Shown here one piece after another: positions 1 through 11,200 of a stretch of 64,000 nt of DNA. This DNA comes from Antedon mediterranea. Its lineage: Eukaryota > Echinodermata > Crinoidea > Comatulida > Antedonidae. Numbering within the stretch: the first letter of the stretch is position 1; each line of letters opens with the position of its first letter. Where the stretch lies: contig NC_092678.1 of the NCBI RefSeq assembly GCF_964355755.1, positions 13,860,922-13,924,921 of the forward strand, given 5' to 3'. The notes below the pieces were generated by a model. It ran no database searches. It saw nothing but the letters and a program-made list of their open reading frames with translations, and was not told where the DNA came from. A program made the position numbers and the translations under genes.

Positions 1-398
1 AGTTGATTGCGTTTGTACTTTTTCTTAATTTTTTTCTACTGCATTCTAATATTCATAAGGTGATGACAAACTTGACCTTATAAATTTCATTCATTTTGAG
101 GTCAAATGAGGTCAACATTTACCATAGTAACTGTTTCTATGCAAAAAAAATTTTTAAAAATAAGGGGTTTTCATAAATACAAAACATTTTTCTACATAGT
201 TTTACATTTCTACTTTTTCCCAAAAAATCTTGATAAATCTGAATAAAGGTAAACAATTGACCTTTAGTGTTATCTTGAACCTGTTTCTATACATAACTAA
301 GGGTAATTTAAAACAAAATTGTCTGTAAAATTATGTCAAAATGTAATATTTAGAACCTGTTTCTATGCGTAACTAAGGATAATGGTTATTTTAAAATA

Positions 399-1036
399 CA
401 GTTGAACCTCCCCTCCCATAAGCGGCCGCTCTCGGGACCTGGAAAAATGGCCGCTTACGGAAGGTGACCCCTTACGGGAAGTTCTGCCGATAAAGGGTCA
501 CAATCACATATTATGGCTATGTACGATATTTTTCAGTGTTCTTAACGCAACGAGCCTCTCCATTTCCAGCTAATTGTATTATTGTTTATAATCAGGTGGT
601 TTAGTATTATTTATCATTTTCAGTTTCATTATCATTATCAATTTTAACAGCTTTTATCATATGAAAAATGATCGATCCTAATCTGTGTTTTCTCATCTCT
701 TCACAGAAATGTTTTTAAAACCGCTTCGAAATAAAACTAATATATAAAGAAATACAATAAACATGGACTTCTAAATCATAGGTCCATGCAATAAATATTA
801 CATTTTTTGGGAATGGCCGCTTACGGGAGGCAATTTACCATACAAAAAAATCTAATTTTTAGAGTAAAAAAGGTGGCCGCAGCTGCTTACGGGAGGTGGC
901 CGCTTACGGGAGGTACCCGCTTACGGGAGGTACCAAATGCACTAATTAGATAGGAAGAACAAACAGGCTTTTGAAAGTGCGTCCGTTAAGGGAGGTGGCC
1001 GCTTACGGGAGGTGGCCCAGGCTGAGGTGGCCGCTG
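399..1036. mobile_element. Short-motif element built on GGCCGCTTACGGGAGGT
   Basis: The interval contains many direct and inverted copies of the motif GGCCGCTTACGGGAGGT, clustered at 415-480, 810-925 and 985-1035. The outer ends read CAGTTGAACC on the left and GGCCGCTG on the right. Both sit next to a TA dinucleotide, at 397-398 and 1037-1038, which would suit a TA target duplication. No coding region is visible, so it is probably a non-autonomous DNA transposon. The end assignment is tentative. Confidence 0.5.
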
Positions 1037-1038
1037 TA

Positions 1039-2973
1039 AATAAAAATGAATAAAAATAATCACAGAAGAAAGTCCTTACGAATATGACCTTGTGAAATGG
1101 TGATTTGAAAATGCAAATAAGGCATGCCTGCTAATAATCTACAAATTTAAATTTGTGTAAGATAAGTATATGACAAATATAAAGAATATCTCAATTTTAT
1201 TTAGCCTACTATAGTAACTGTTGCTATGAATAACTAAGAGAAATTCATTAATTGCCAGATAATTATCAATTAATAATTACAACTGAATCTAACAATCACA
1301 GTAAAAAAATATAGAATTAACAACAAATTTAAAATCAATATTTAATAATTATAAAATTTGATATTTTACATGCTGACCTTAAATAATGAAATGAAATTTC
1401 ACATTAGGGCTTCAATAATTGTTATGTAACATTAACATACCTGAGTATATCATTGACTTTTGATTGGTTCAATTTTGGGGAGGGGAAAGTGGTGGGAGAT
1501 AGGGAGTTGGAGGCGAGGGTCTTAAAAGTGGAAGTGATGGTTGGTGGGCATGTGGGATATGCTTAGGTTAGCAAATAGAAGAAGTAAAAAAATGAACGAG
1601 GAGCTTCAAAATAAGAGAGGAGTAATATGCAATGATTAAAATTCATAATGATCTGATAATTTATTCACATTTCCTATGATATAACCTATAAAATTACATT
1701 AAAACAGGGAATTACAGAATCTATAGTTAAAAATATTGTTTTTTTTCTCACAACACAACTAGAATTATATAAAACATTAAGAAATGTTCTGTCCAATGGG
1801 TTTAAAATCAGATAATCAAAGAAAATAAAATGATTTTAGTAAGATACCATTTTTTTTATTTTTTAAAATAAAAATGCATATGTTTCTGGCAACACTGCTT
1901 GTAGATTTTAAAATTACCCAATATTTTATTTTATAAATCAGCTTAAAAAATACACATCTTTGTGCGTTATGGTGAAGTAAAGTTTAGTTGTTTTTAACAA
2001 TTTAAAAATACTGAAAAAACACTCCTTTTTAAATAAATGGTATCTCCCAAAGTATGAAATAAAAAATATTTAAAAAAATATGAAACAGGTACACAATGCA
2101 TTATTATTATGCATACACAAACTGTTTTTTATAATTAAATGAACAAAACAAAAATATCGTTCATCAACGTACTACCAATATCCATTTTAAAAAAACCTTT
2201 GAAAGTGATAAATTGTGTCAAAAACACAAATTTGCCCGTTGCCATGGAAATATATGTTTGAAATATAAAATACTTCATATTTGATTTCTCTCAACACATA
2301 TATAACCATGTGCTAAATTTGAAAGAAATCCATTTTTTTATTCTTCCACTATTTTTGATGTTTCTTGATTCTTACAGACAATGGCTCTTGTATTTATATT
2401 TATTTTTGATTGATGTATTTTATCTTATGTTTATAATGAGATGCCAAATAAATGAAATAATATTATTATTAGTAAATGAAATGAACAAGTCTGAGTGTGC
2501 TGTTTACTTGTATTTAATATTTAAATTATTCAATAAGAATTTCATTAATTAATTAGTAACGTGCTTTCGTTTACAGTTCGGCTCACAGTCTCAGTTCTTG
2601 GTCCAAACTTGTTTGTCATCAAGGGTCTTGGTACAAATCTTCACTTATCGATGAACATAAATGGAAGGATTTCTGCACGATACGTACGTATTATTTTGAA
2701 TTGATAATTAACAAACACTGGTAAAAAAAATTGTGAAGATTGTTTAAAATTGTCATTTCCGTAAAAACAAAACAAAATAATGATTTCACTTATTAGAACG
2801 GTTAAATATAACGAACAACATTGATTTGACAACTAGTTTTGTTTTAAATTACCGTTTTGTCAGATAAATAATAATTTGTAGCGTATTTTCTTAAATATTT
2901 TATTTTACTTTTACTATAGCTTATATGCTATGCTATGTTGAAATGCAACTACCTGTAGTTTAAAACTTGCGTA
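1039..2973. other. AT-rich intergenic DNA, no gene seen
   Basis: I read both strands and see only short chance open frames, homopolymer runs and simple AT-rich sequence. No splice-site-bounded coding block, RNA gene or repeat boundary could be supported. Confidence 0.5.
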
Positions 2974-2982
2974 ATTCCAAAA

Positions 2983-3817
2983 GGGTGTCTAGAAAACTCA
3001 GATCTAGAAAACTCAGATCTCAGATATATCGGAGTTTTCTAGATCTAGAAAACACATATATCTGACTTTTCTTGATCTAGGAAACTCTGATATCAAGATC
3101 TGGGTTTTCTAGTTCCAGAATGGAACTAGAAAACTCAGATCAGCATGTGATTGGTTGGCAGGTCATTTGGATCATTTCATTATTAATCAGAAGGTAGGTC
3201 ATTTGAAATACTAGAGTATTATTAAAACTGATTACTGTGTACGTTTTCTTACTAATAATGTAACATGTAGAAGCGGCCTACGGCTTAAATCATAAATGAA
3301 ATACAGTGCATGTTACCGTTAAAATGTAGGTTTAAAAATTAGGTATGTACGAGTTGATGTGGGTACGAGTTGGTTGAGGTACGAGTTAGCCAAGTTGGGA
3401 ATAGGTACGAGTTATTGTGGGTACGAGTTGACCACTTCTAGCCTAGTAGTAGGGCCAGGCCTACTCTTCGCGATGCATCGTGATAACGCCCACACGTTGA
3501 GCTTTGAATTGAGTTTGCTAGGCCTAAATGCTAAGCCTACATTTTAAATTATTATTATTTGTAGGAAAACGTATAATACTGTAGTATTTTAACCAAGCTA
3601 CCCTCTATTAATAATGGAACGATCCATTTTATGATCTGGGTTTTCTAGTTCCATTTTCGAACTAGAACACTCAGATATTGATATCTGAGTTTTCTAGATC
3701 TAGAAAAGTCAGATATCTGAGTTTTCTAGAGCTAGAAAAGTCAGATATCTAAGTTTTATAGATCTAGAAAACTCAGATGAGATCTGAGTTTTCTAGATCT
3801 GAGTTTTCTAGACACTC
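2983..3817. mobile_element. Foldback-type element A with 9-bp target duplication
   Basis: The left end reads GGGTGTCTAGAAAACTCAG and the right end is its inverse with one mismatch (GAGTGTC). Each arm is a run of the motif CTAGAAAACTCAGAT and its complement, at about 2988-3143 and 3643-3815. The direct repeat ATTCCAAAA flanks both sides, at 2974-2982 and 3818-3826, a clean 9-bp target-site duplication. A 9-bp duplication is typical of the Mutator superfamily, but there is no transposase to confirm it. The centre carries a separate GGGTACGAGTTG array. Confidence 0.8.
3341..3435 (+). repeat. GGGTACGAGTTG motif array
   Basis: Six or so degenerate copies of GGTACGAGTTG separated by short variable spacers lie in the middle of element A. 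A shorter cluster of the same motif occurs at 47036-47083 inside an unrelated Harbinger-like element, so this array is a separable repeat. Confidence 0.7.
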
Positions 3818-3826
3818 ATTCCAAAA

Positions 3827-5564
3827 TGGCAGACGTGGGTTGTCATTTCAGTTTCCGGTCTAAAATTAATGTGCCCTATTTTCGCCATAATTTACTCACC
3901 ATCGTATATATAGAGTAGTTACTCATCGTCTTTAATCACCATAATTTCTTTGGGCAAAGTTAATATAGTATACATTAAAAATAGCGGCAGATTTCCTAAA
4001 TATAACTAAACCTAACCATAAAATATCTCCTAACTATTGAAATCAGGTCATATGTTATTGAGATTGGAATCCAAGGCTTTAGGTCCACATTCTAAAAAAT
4101 TGCTGCTCCACACAAGTTAGCTTGTCGAAAACTATTAATACAGGCTGGTCCGTATAACAATCTTCATGCTTATTATAGCCTATACTCACTACTGTCCCTT
4201 TTGATCTGTGTGATATTTAAAAAAAAATATCAATTATTATTTTTTCTTACAGAATACGCCACATGTAACACTTAACCAAAACAATTTTGATATTTTATGG
4301 CGGGAATACCACATTGAACAGTCGTGTTTCAGGCTATATCAATCTTATGAACAGTTTAGAGTTGGTATAGCATATAGTAATATGCGTAAAGCAAACATCA
4401 GCAACAGTACCAGTAGTTTGAAGCCTGCTCGTTTTCTTGCAATAAAAAGAAATGGTCGAGTCATGTCATCAAGCAAGAAAGGCTTATACAATGGCATTTA
4501 TAGGTTTCCATGTTGCTAAGTTCCGTGCCAAAATTTGAATTAATAATGTGTATGGTTAAATAGAACATCAGTCTATGTCAGTAATTAGACTTTGTCAATA
4601 TATTCTGTTTATGGAAAGTTTTCAATAACGAAATAATATAATGTGAATTTTAGGAAATCATTGATTATTAACGTAACGGATTAAACTGTTTGTAATCAAA
4701 TTCTTTTATCTTGACAGATTATGTGACTGATTAGGAAATGTATTTTGAATCTAGATTGATATGCTATGATAACGATAATTGTAATATTGCTAATATTATG
4801 TAATAATTTCTGATAATTAGGCTACACTATTTCTTTTTCACATAAGAACGTATTGATACATCGTAGTTGTGTACATTTATATGGCGAACAAACGTGCAAA
4901 CTAACTCATAGTATTATATTATAATGTAATACCTGTATTTAGATTATTTATTCACTCACTCATTAGGAGACTATAATGAGAACAATCAATTACAACGTTG
5001 CTTATAAGCACATTTCCTTTTATAATTAACATTACCAGGTGAATATTTTGGAATGTTAGCTTTTATGTAACAATGCTTTCTTTTTTTGCCGGTGTGCTAT
5101 ATATATTTATATTATAAGTGAGAGAGTTTGTCTGTCTGTTTGTTAGTCATACAAATTGTTGTTCTGCACGTAACCTTACATATGGGCATGGATTATATTC
5201 TTTAATCCATGATATGGGGTATCAAAATGACCGCAATTGTACCGGGAAGGTTCTAAACTACATTTCAACATCATCCGCCATCTATGATCCAAGTTAGGGA
5301 CCTTTAACCATATCCAGCTATGTATCGGTCTCTTGGATTGTCTCATTACAGACATCCATTCCTGTGTGAACATATACACGTTCTTTACTGTTGTTGTGTT
5401 CTACTACTTGAACATCATCGGCCATCCGGGGTATTATTTAAAAAACCGTTGCGAATTAAAGTTGGAATTTATTCTGACTTGTTAAAGCCTCCACTGATTG
5501 TGAGGTCGTTTGTTGTATGAGAGAATGTATCTGGTGGGTGAAAATCTGTGATAATACCATACAT
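3827..5564. other. Intergenic DNA, no gene seen
   Basis: AT-rich DNA with scattered short frames. The stretch near 5120-5170 resembles a dispersed repeat that begins with TCTGTCTGT runs; a similar run occurs near 8500. Nothing else can be supported. Confidence 0.4.
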
Positions 5565-5636
5565 GGCTCTGTGGTCTAGTGGTATGATACTCGCCCTGTA
5601 AGCGAGAGGTTGCAGGTTCGAATCCCGCCAGAGACA
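5565..5636 (+). tRNA. tRNA-like gene, loop anticodon TGT (Thr), possibly a pseudogene
   Basis: A cloverleaf can be drawn. The 7-bp acceptor pairs GGCTCTG with CAGAGAC with one mismatch. There is a D-arm (GTCTAGTGGTATGAT), a perfect 5-bp anticodon stem CTCGC/GCGAG around loop CCTGTAA, and a T-arm with loop TTCGAAT and one stem mismatch. The loop centre is TGT. Position 33 is C instead of the near-universal T. That, the two stem mismatches and the lack of a run of four or more T directly downstream suggest a divergent or inactive copy. No intron is evident. Confidence 0.55.
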
Positions 5637-5898
5637 TTTCTTCATACAACTAAAAAATACGAAACTTTTGCCAATGAGCTATGCTCGACGCGATTATGAG
5701 ATCATGTTCCGAATTTGAGCACTGTTTCTATAATTTACAGTATAATTTTTATATATATATATAAATATAAAAGATGAGGGCGTATCAATTTGATCTCTGG
5801 TGCGCGTGTGTACAACTGAGGACTAGTGCTGTTCCGCCATACCACGCCGAGAATGTTAAAGAGTCGCTATCCAATCGAGTTCGAACAATACCGTGAAA

Positions 5899-5970
5899 GC
5901 CCCAGTGGTCTAACGGTTAGGACATCTGCATATCAAGCAGGCGGTCCGAGTTCGAGTCTCGGTTGGGGCG
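5899..5970 (+). tRNA. tRNA with anticodon ATC (Asp by the code), copy 1
   Basis: The acceptor stem GCCCCAG pairs with TTGGGGC (one G-T pair). The T-stem CCGAG/CTCGG is perfect around TTCGAGT. The anticodon stem TCTGC/GCAGG encloses loop ATATCAA, with T33 and anticodon ATC. A run of five T begins two bases after the gene (ACTTTTTC), a good RNA polymerase III terminator. Animal Asp tRNAs normally carry GTC, so ATC is unusual. The gene may be an anticodon variant of a Glu/Asp-type tRNA or part of a tRNA-bearing repeat. Confidence 0.75.
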
Positions 5971-6266
5971 ACTTTTTCTCATTCTCACAGATTTCCTCAT
6001 CTTTATCGTTTCAAATTAATTAATTAAATTTCAGTATATTACCGGGCGGTTTAGAATTAATGTTCTATGCCTGATTTGTTTATATATATATATAAGTATC
6101 TCTCTTCGGAGATCCCGCCTCGTGAATAAAAATACTGTAAGATGAGGGCGTATCAATTTGATCTCTGGTGCGCGTGTGTACAACTGAGGACTAGTGCTGT
6201 TCCGCCGTACCACGCCGAGAATGTTAAAGAGTCGCTATCCAATCGAGTTCGAACAATACCGTGAAA

Positions 6267-6338
6267 GCCCCAGTGGTCTAACGGTTAGGACATCTGCATA
6301 TCAAGCAGGCGGTCCGAGTTCGAGTCTCGGTTGGGGCG
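6267..6338 (+). tRNA. tRNA with anticodon ATC (Asp by the code), copy 2
   Basis: It is identical to the copy 368 bp upstream, including the A and B box regions and the T5 terminator. It lies in the second unit of the tandem duplication. The identity over the whole unit suggests a recent duplication or homogenisation. Confidence 0.75.
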
Positions 6339-6445
6339 ACTTTTTCTCATTCTCACAGATTTCCTCATCTTTATCGTTTCAAATTAATTAATTAAATTTC
6401 AGTATATTACCGGGTGGTTTAGAATTAATGTTCTATGCCTGATTT

Positions 6446-6446
<1 letters not shown>

Positions 6447-6527
<81 letters not shown>
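6447..6527. repeat. (TA)n microsatellite
   Basis: About 80 bp of uninterrupted TA dinucleotides close the second tRNA-bearing unit. The flank, containing ATACACTTGGGAGACA, also appears inverted beside the (TA)n tract at 19883-19956. Confidence 0.95.
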
Positions 6528-6533
<6 letters not shown>

Positions 6534-6954
6534 ATTAATTATACACTTGGGAGACATTTTGATGTCTCCCTAATGTTAACATACCGTAAAAAAACACCGT
6601 CTGCAGTTGTAACTTAAGATTTGAAGCAGTCTTTCTATTCAAGTACATGTCTAAACACTTAGAATAGTTGATTTTAGTCGTAGGGGTGTTTATTAATAAA
6701 ATTAAACCCTATAAGAATAAAGGGGGTTATATGTCGTGTTGTATGTATATGACATTTGGTAGACATTCAGTATTTCTTGAATTTTCAACAAAAAACGGAT
6801 TATATGTTTAGCAAATTAGTTTAGTAATGTTTCCTTAATGATTCTAAATCTGGAAAATTTGCTATACCTGAAATTTAAAATAAACATTGTATTTATTGAA
6901 GTTTAATTAAAACAACACCATCATCAGGCGAATTAAAACTTTGAATTCAAAGAT

Positions 6955-7063
6955 CCCACTCCTCCACGCATGCGCAGTGTGCATGCATCGGGCGGCGCGC
7001 GAAGCGAGAAGAGGATCGGCGGGAAGCGAGCCGTGGGGTGGTAGTGAAAAACTTTTTTGATGC
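6955..7063 (+). promoter_or_regulatory. CpG-rich probable promoter and non-coding first exon of the 8.3-kb gene
   Basis: This is a small CpG-rich island in AT-rich surroundings. It contains CATGCGCA and GCATGC palindromes resembling NRF-1 sites, followed by CGGGCGGCGCGCGAAGCGAG. A plausible 5' splice donor (CTTG|GTATGC) follows near 7063. The first coding exon downstream has a strong acceptor at 8291-8292, ahead of its ATG. That implies an upstream non-coding exon, which this island could supply. This is inference from composition and splice signals. Confidence 0.35.
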
Positions 7064-7119
7064 TTGGTATGCATAAATTAACTACTAATATTTACTAGGC
7101 TAGTTTGAATAAAATAAAA

Positions 7120-7860
7120 CAACTAACAACCAATAATATACAGGTCTATTAAGGCTAGTGAGGCTAGGCCCGGGCCAGCGAGAGGGTCTACAAACAAGTA
7201 CCCTTATTCTATACGATACGTCGTCTAGGCCTAGGCTAGGCCTAGCCTAGCTATAGGTAGGCTAGTAGGCCTAGGCCTAGCCTATTATGCTAAGTAGGCC
7301 TAGGTAGGTAGGGTAAGCATAGGCAGCTACTAGATAGGTAGGCCTATAGGGCTACTACTAGCTAGCGGGAGGGGCCTTATTAGTTAGGCCTTGCCCTGGC
7401 CTAGGCTAGTCTAGCCTAAAAAGAGAGTAGCCTAGCCTAAACTAAGGCCTAGGCCTAGCCCTACTACTACGTACTAGTCTAGGCCTATATAATAATAAGC
7501 TTAGAAGGTTAGTTAAGGCCTCCTATGCCTACTAAAGGTTATAATATTATAGGCCCTCTAGGCCTAAACCTACAAAAATGTTGACATTTACAATGTCAAA
7601 TTCAAAAGGATGCCTAGCTCTAGGCCTAGGCTAGGCCTAGAGTTATAAAATACAACTCACTCTACTAAGAGCTAGGCCTAGGTAGACCCCTACTATTAAG
7701 CCTAGAGTAGGCCTACCCTATGCCTAGGCTACTTTCTACTTCTACAGGCCTAAAGTAGCCTAGTAGTAGGCACTAGTCTAGGTTAACTTTTAGAGGGTTA
7801 GCCTATTTTTTAGGTAGCTATGCTTAGTACTCTAGTAGAAGTGGTAGGATGAGCCAGGTT
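7120..7860. repeat. AGGCCTA-saturated low-complexity block
   Basis: This stretch of about 700 bp is dominated by AGGCCTA, TAGCCTA and related GC-palindromic words. It has no open frame and no regular period. A similar block lies at 53695-53945. It falls in the presumed first intron of the plus-strand gene. Confidence 0.75.
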
Positions 7861-8292
7861 TTTCTGTGACTTTTTTTTATGATTCTCATTCTTATGGGGG
7901 CTATGAAGGCAGTACATAGGCAAGTACAGCACTTTGAAGTGCTGTAGGTCTTGTTTGTCTGTTAAAGATAGTCTTTAGGTTTACCATCTCATAAGTCATA
8001 CCCTCTAAAAACTGATGTGCTTAGTAACCTATACTAGTACTACACAGACAAGCATATTATAAACTGTATAAACTAAGTAAGCCTAAATCTACTTTAACCT
8101 TACGTTAAAATGACAGTCAATTCTCAGCTGTATCACAAATTTTATTTTCAATTTCAAATAATTTTCCCTCAAAACAGAAGTAATGTTATTAGCAAGTGTA
8201 CTCACTCAATGCTTGTGGTATACACTGTGTACAGTAAATAAGTGCATTTTGATTTTATAGCTATTCAAATTCTAGTTTTTTTTAAACTCTAG

Positions 8293-11200
8293 GAAGGTAA
8301 TCAATCCTGAAACCGATGGCACTCTCTTTTGAAGATGTGTTTAGAGATTTAAAGAAATCGTAAGTACACATAATATGAATTATATACACATAGGGTTGAT
8401 ACGAGGCCTAATTCAATTATTTCCATTAAGCTTATTGATTACGTTTGACTATCATCAAATCGTTGACTTTAATTGAACTTGACTCAAATTAATAAAACCC
8501 ATGTCTGTCTGTCTGTCCGGGTTTATTGAAAGACTAGGGGTTGCACGATCTTCAAACTAATAAGTAACCCTGAGGATATAGGTGAGTATGAATCTGATAA
8601 ATGATGTTTTAAATTACATTTGAAACTTGCTCTGGGGTAGGTATACTTACTGGTAGATAAAAAACATTATTACTGTATTATTATACATTCCAGAGTTAGT
8701 TAATGTTTAAAAGTGACATTCAAAATGGTAAGGTTGCAAATCTACAAATGCAAATATTTTCTGTACAATTAAATTCGGCTGACCTATGAATATATTAATC
8801 TAGTAATTTAGTTGAATGAGAATTTTACAACCATTTTCTGACTTGTATATTCTTTTTATTTCAGAGGTAGAATAAGGGATGACGACTCATCAAGTGATGA
8901 AGAAACGGCTACTATCTTGACTACCACGGAAATGTAAATATTTACCAAATTGAATTGCTCAGTTTGTAATTTTTAATTTGAATTTCATTGTATAGCCCAT
9001 TTTTCTAAAAAGTTAAGCTCTTTTTCAATGTTGAATTATAAGAATTTTCTGTATTTTTGATTGTAAACACTAGGAAGACATGATGATCGTTGTTCTTCCA
9101 ACCCGCTTTCAGAAAATGATTATCAAAGTTATTAGAAATATTTATATTTTTAAATAAGCAATAGAACGAAAAGTTATTGTAGTAGACTAAACACCTTTGT
9201 AAGCAATGTTGAGTACAAAATTGTGAAGTATTTTCTGTTAATTTCAGTGGTACAATAAGGAGTGGCAACTCATACAGTGAAGATAATTCAAACAAAACTA
9301 CTTTCTTACCAACAAAAAAAATGTAAATATTTGCCAAATTAAATTGCTATTAACACGATGCACTTGTAATTTTTAATCATGTATCTTGGAATAGTCTATT
9401 TTTCAAAAGGGACTAGGAATATTTATATTTTTTAATAAGCAATAGAACGAAGAGTTATTGTAGTAGACTAAACACTTTTGTCAGCAATTGAAAATTGTCT
9501 AGTATTAATTATAAATTTTTTTGTTTCAGTGCTACTGACTGTAACAAAACGTTGTTCACCAAAAAAACGTAAATATTTATTTAATTGAATGTCCATAATA
9601 AAACTGCTGATACTTTTGTAAATTGTAAACTCAGATTGGTGGTACATAATGTTGGATGTCACTATCTCTAATAGTTTATGAGTATATTTCACTATATGTT
9701 ATTTGTAAATGTTGCTACCATCCTACTGTATACTGTCATTGGGTTTAAAAATGTATACTTTTATATTATAAATTGCTAATTTTTTATTTAGATTGCGACC
9801 AGTAAAGACAGCATATGACATATTAGATGGTCTTACATTCTGTGGTCTAAGAATTGTACGTATTTATTAACTCTTATCAAAATTAAATTATTACAGAAAA
9901 CTATTGTATTTATATATATGCATAAGCAGAAATTCATAAACGATGCCATTGTCATAAATGTCCTGATTTATTCATTTTTTTAGCCAAGATCAGATACTAA
10001 GAATAATGGTATGCAATCTGAAATTTGTATTTCATTTTTCAATTTAGGTTCAGTTTTGTTTTCATGTCCAAAATGTTTTAAATGTTTTTTTTTTGTGTTG
10101 ATATGTTGATATTTAATAGTAACTTGAATAGTGTATTTTTTCTTTATGATGTTAATTAAAAATAAGTATTGTTTGACTATTTTGACATCATTGGGAAATA
10201 AGATATAATTTTAAATATTGAATTTTGGTGTTTTCTTAGACATTGGTACAAACTATGGGGAAGAAGAAGAAGAAGGAACTGTAAGTATTATACCAGCATA
10301 GACTAAAATGCTTTAAAAGCTACCCTCGCCCAAATTTTTATATGAAAAGTGTGTATCATTGTAACTGTATGAAACATCCCTCGACGTCTTTTCTAATTAG
10401 TATAAAAATAGTATTTTTATGTCTTTTTTTTTTAATAGGTATGTGGACACTTCCTATAGGCCAGATGATTCAATATCTGAAACTAGTGATGAAGTAGGTG
10501 TTATACTTTTAATGTTAATTTTGAAATCGTATTTTGAAACTTTTAATGTTATAAAACAAATATTTACTGGGCTTTCATCGGGTAACGGTTACAAATATAG
10601 CCCTCGACTTCGTCTCAGGATATAGCATATAGTCTCCAGATCACCTTGGTCTATATTTTTAACCATGCCCCTCAGTCCAGTAAATATTTGTATAACATAC
10701 AACGTAATGTATTGCCAGGCCTAAACTACTACTTCTCTATCTAGCGAACCATTTGTAAGAAATGAAATACCCCCTATCCCTATCCGCTTACATTATAACA
10801 CCTTATAAAATACTGTATTGTTATGAATATTATACCAGCATAGACCTAGTGGGTTTAAAATGTTTCTAAAATGCTTTGAAAACTAGGCATGCTATGGCTG
10901 CTAAGCTAGTCCCTGCCTAAAAGAATAGTAACTGACGGCAGTGCCAAATAATAATTTTAATACTAAGTATGTTGGTTAGAACTTAGTATTATGGTTTTGC
11001 TACAATTATTTGAGTGTATGTTAAAAAAACTTATGGACGAAAAACGCTCCATTACAAAAATAAAAAGGCAAAATGTTGAAAATAAAATATTTTACAGTAT
11101 ATCATTGTAACTGTATGGAACATCCCTCAATGTATTTTCCAATTAGTATACAAATAGTATTTTTATATTTTTCCTTTTGAATAGGCATCTGATGTGGACA

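Larger units (their letters stand above)
5773..6508 (+). repeat. 368-bp tandem duplication carrying tRNA genes
   Basis: The blocks starting GATGAGGGCG at 5773 and at 6141 are nearly identical over the unit, with an offset of exactly 368 bp. Each unit has a conserved 5' flank, a tRNA gene, a T5 run, and an AT tail ending in (TA)n. A partial third unit lacking the tRNA occurs at 20202-20330, and an inverted piece at 19964-20040, so the flank disperses independently of the tRNA. Confidence 0.85.

Noticed and set aside
2310-2552. 80-codon frame rich in L, F, I and Y
   Set aside because: Composition is what AT-rich DNA gives by chance. There is no splice context or motif.
6435-6617. Frame of alternating I-Y residues (also at 19711-20187)
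   Set aside because: It is a translation of (TA)n microsatellites.
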